DNA of 64,000 nt, taken from assembly GCA_038049695.1 (NCBI GenBank), contig CP142453.1, forward strand, positions 3,254,501 through 3,318,500. Reading direction: 5' to 3'. The notes below the pieces were generated by a model. It saw nothing but the letters and a program-made list of their open reading frames with translations, searched no databases and had not been told where the DNA came from. Numbering within the stretch: position 1 is the first letter of the stretch; the number at the start of each line of letters is the position of its first letter. Origin of the DNA: Cinnamomum chago. Lineage: Eukaryota > Streptophyta > Magnoliopsida > Laurales > Lauraceae. The translations under genes were made by a program, and so were the position numbers. This document shows positions 63,003 to 64,000 of the stretch, piece after piece.

Positions 63003-63190
63003 GATCACCATGTTTCAACTGTGTTAAGGGTCAGCTACATAAATTCTGTCTTGCCATTCCAGTCTATCCAGGCTAAAAGATACTGTTTAATCTGTTTTTA
63101 TATTAGTTTCCTTTGTATTTTTCCAACAGTTTTTTTTCTTGGTCTCCTTCCAACCTTTTTAAGCATATCCGTTTTAATGGTAAATTGGTA
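63003..63190 (-). mobile_element. RTE LINE 3' UTR fragment, decayed
   Basis: GGTCAGCTACATAAATTCTG and CCATTCCAGTCTATCC parallel the RTE 3' regions at 5.4, 6.2 and 52.7 kb. Confidence 0.55.
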
Positions 63191-63222
63191 ACATGACCCA
63201 AACTTGGAACCCAATGAGCACC

Positions 63223-63223
<1 letters not shown>

Positions 63224-63262
<39 letters not shown>
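63224..63262. repeat. 39-nt poly-C homopolymer followed by (CCCA)n(CA)n
   Basis: An uninterrupted run of 39 C, then CCCA repeats and a short CA run to about 63285. G-rich on the minus (gene-sense) strand, so capable of G-quadruplex formation in principle. Confidence 0.95.
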
Positions 63263-63775
63263 ACCCACCCACCCACCCACACACAAAATAAAATAAAAAC
63301 ACTCATACTTCCCTTCTCTTCCTTCTACCCAAAAAAAAAAAAAAGGGAAAGTTCCAAATAATTAACCAAGCAAAGGAAAAGTAACTGAGCAAGCTTTGTA
63401 CATAGGAAAATTTTTACTACCATCCACGAAAACCCAAGGCCGATTCCAAGCAACAAAGGCAAAAGGCCAAAAGAAAATAATAAGAAGAAACTACCCAAAG
63501 TGAAATGGAACAAACACAACAGAGATCAGCAGAACTGTGGTTTGAAGAATTGGCCGAGCCCAAGACGACTCAGTCAACTCATATCAGACAGAATCCCGTA
63601 TTGAATGGCTAGGACTCGGCTGAGTCATGAAGCAACATAGCCATTATATTGGACTAAATGGTGATCAACTTGCAACCAATACTTGGTTTCAAAACCATGA
63701 AGATAACACTACGATAAAAACACTGGATAAAATTATTTATAGAATGGTACTTTTACAAAAAAAAAAAAATGGTAC

Positions 63776-64000
63776 CATATCATTAGTGCCTATGCTCCCC
63801 AAGCAGGATTAGATGAAAGTGTCAAGAGCTAATTCTGGGAGGAGATGGACAGTTTACTATGAGAAATTCCAACTAGTGAAAAGAGTTTCCTACGAGAGGA
63901 CTTAAATGGGCATGTAGGAAACGATAATAGAGGATATGAGAGCATGCATGAAGGACAAAGATTTGGCGAAAAGAATGAGTTAGGATACACTATCTTGGAC
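63776..64000 (+). pseudogene. RTE LINE endonuclease fragment, runs off the window
   Basis: Plus-strand frames read ISAYAPQAGLDESVK, then a decayed stretch, LNGHVGNDNRGYESMHEGQR, and GERNELGYTILD, the RTE apurinic endonuclease. The known continuation (FALA..) would lie past 64000. A frameshift or stop after ESVK shows decay. Confidence 0.85.

Noticed and set aside
1..64000. CRISPR arrays, bacterial operons, rRNA or tRNA genes
   Set aside because: No regularly spaced direct repeats with unique spacers, no ribosome-binding-site-led gene rows, and no tRNA or rRNA signature seen; initiator tRNA-like words are primer binding sites of LTR elements.

Overview
This is nuclear DNA from a flowering plant with greatly expanded introns. 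The clues are plant-type Copia, Ty3/Gypsy, RTE and L1 retrotransposons, TRIMs, Helitron ends, many hAT-like MITEs, AT-rich non-coding DNA and one conserved plant gene with many introns. Abundant GGGCCCAC-rich MITE-like repeats and very long introns would suit a magnoliid or other early-diverging angiosperm, but that placement is only a guess.

The only host gene I can support is a callose synthase (1,3-beta-glucan synthase) of the CalS9/GSL10 group. It lies on the minus strand and runs through almost the whole window. Twenty-eight exons can be placed between 62535 (5' side) and 866 (3' side). They join with consistent phases into 3069 nt, or 1023 uninterrupted codons, roughly the second half of a protein of about 1900 residues. 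The fragment runs from the last N-terminal membrane segment (GARDRLGE motif), through the cytosolic catalytic loop ([36 protein letters not shown]), into the C-terminal membrane block ([17 protein letters not shown]). The start codon with its upstream exons lies beyond position 64000. The last roughly 130 residues lie before position 1. Exon numbers used here are local to the window.

The introns are bimodal: 15 are 72-143 nt and 12 are 1.2-10.8 kb, with none in between. The long ones hold nested mobile elements. Intron 1 (55499-62448) holds an apparently intact, young Copia element in antisense orientation. Intron 7 (45238-51460) holds hAT-like elements. Intron 15 (36045-40463) holds a 5'-truncated L1 and two sibling MITEs. 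Intron 16 (25099-35924) holds an RTE LINE split by two DNA transposons, plus another hAT-like element. Intron 19 holds a Helitron and a decayed Copia. Intron 21 (13621-21143) holds an L1 split by two TRIMs, one with a DNA transposon inside its LTR. Intron 22 holds a Gypsy remnant and foldback MITEs. Intron 23 holds RTE pieces and a cluster of GGGCCC-rich MITEs. Intron 27 holds a hAT-like MITE and a self-complementary microsatellite.

The most interesting host features are a GC-AG intron required by the reading frame, a 25-nt microexon, an in-frame alternative acceptor that would add 44 codons before exon 8, and a donor site only a few nt from a CT/AT microsatellite. I see no bacterial features, CRISPR array, rRNA or tRNA gene. 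I found no clearly undescribed system. The novelty lies in the gene's architecture and in several small TIR families that can be defined from within this window.
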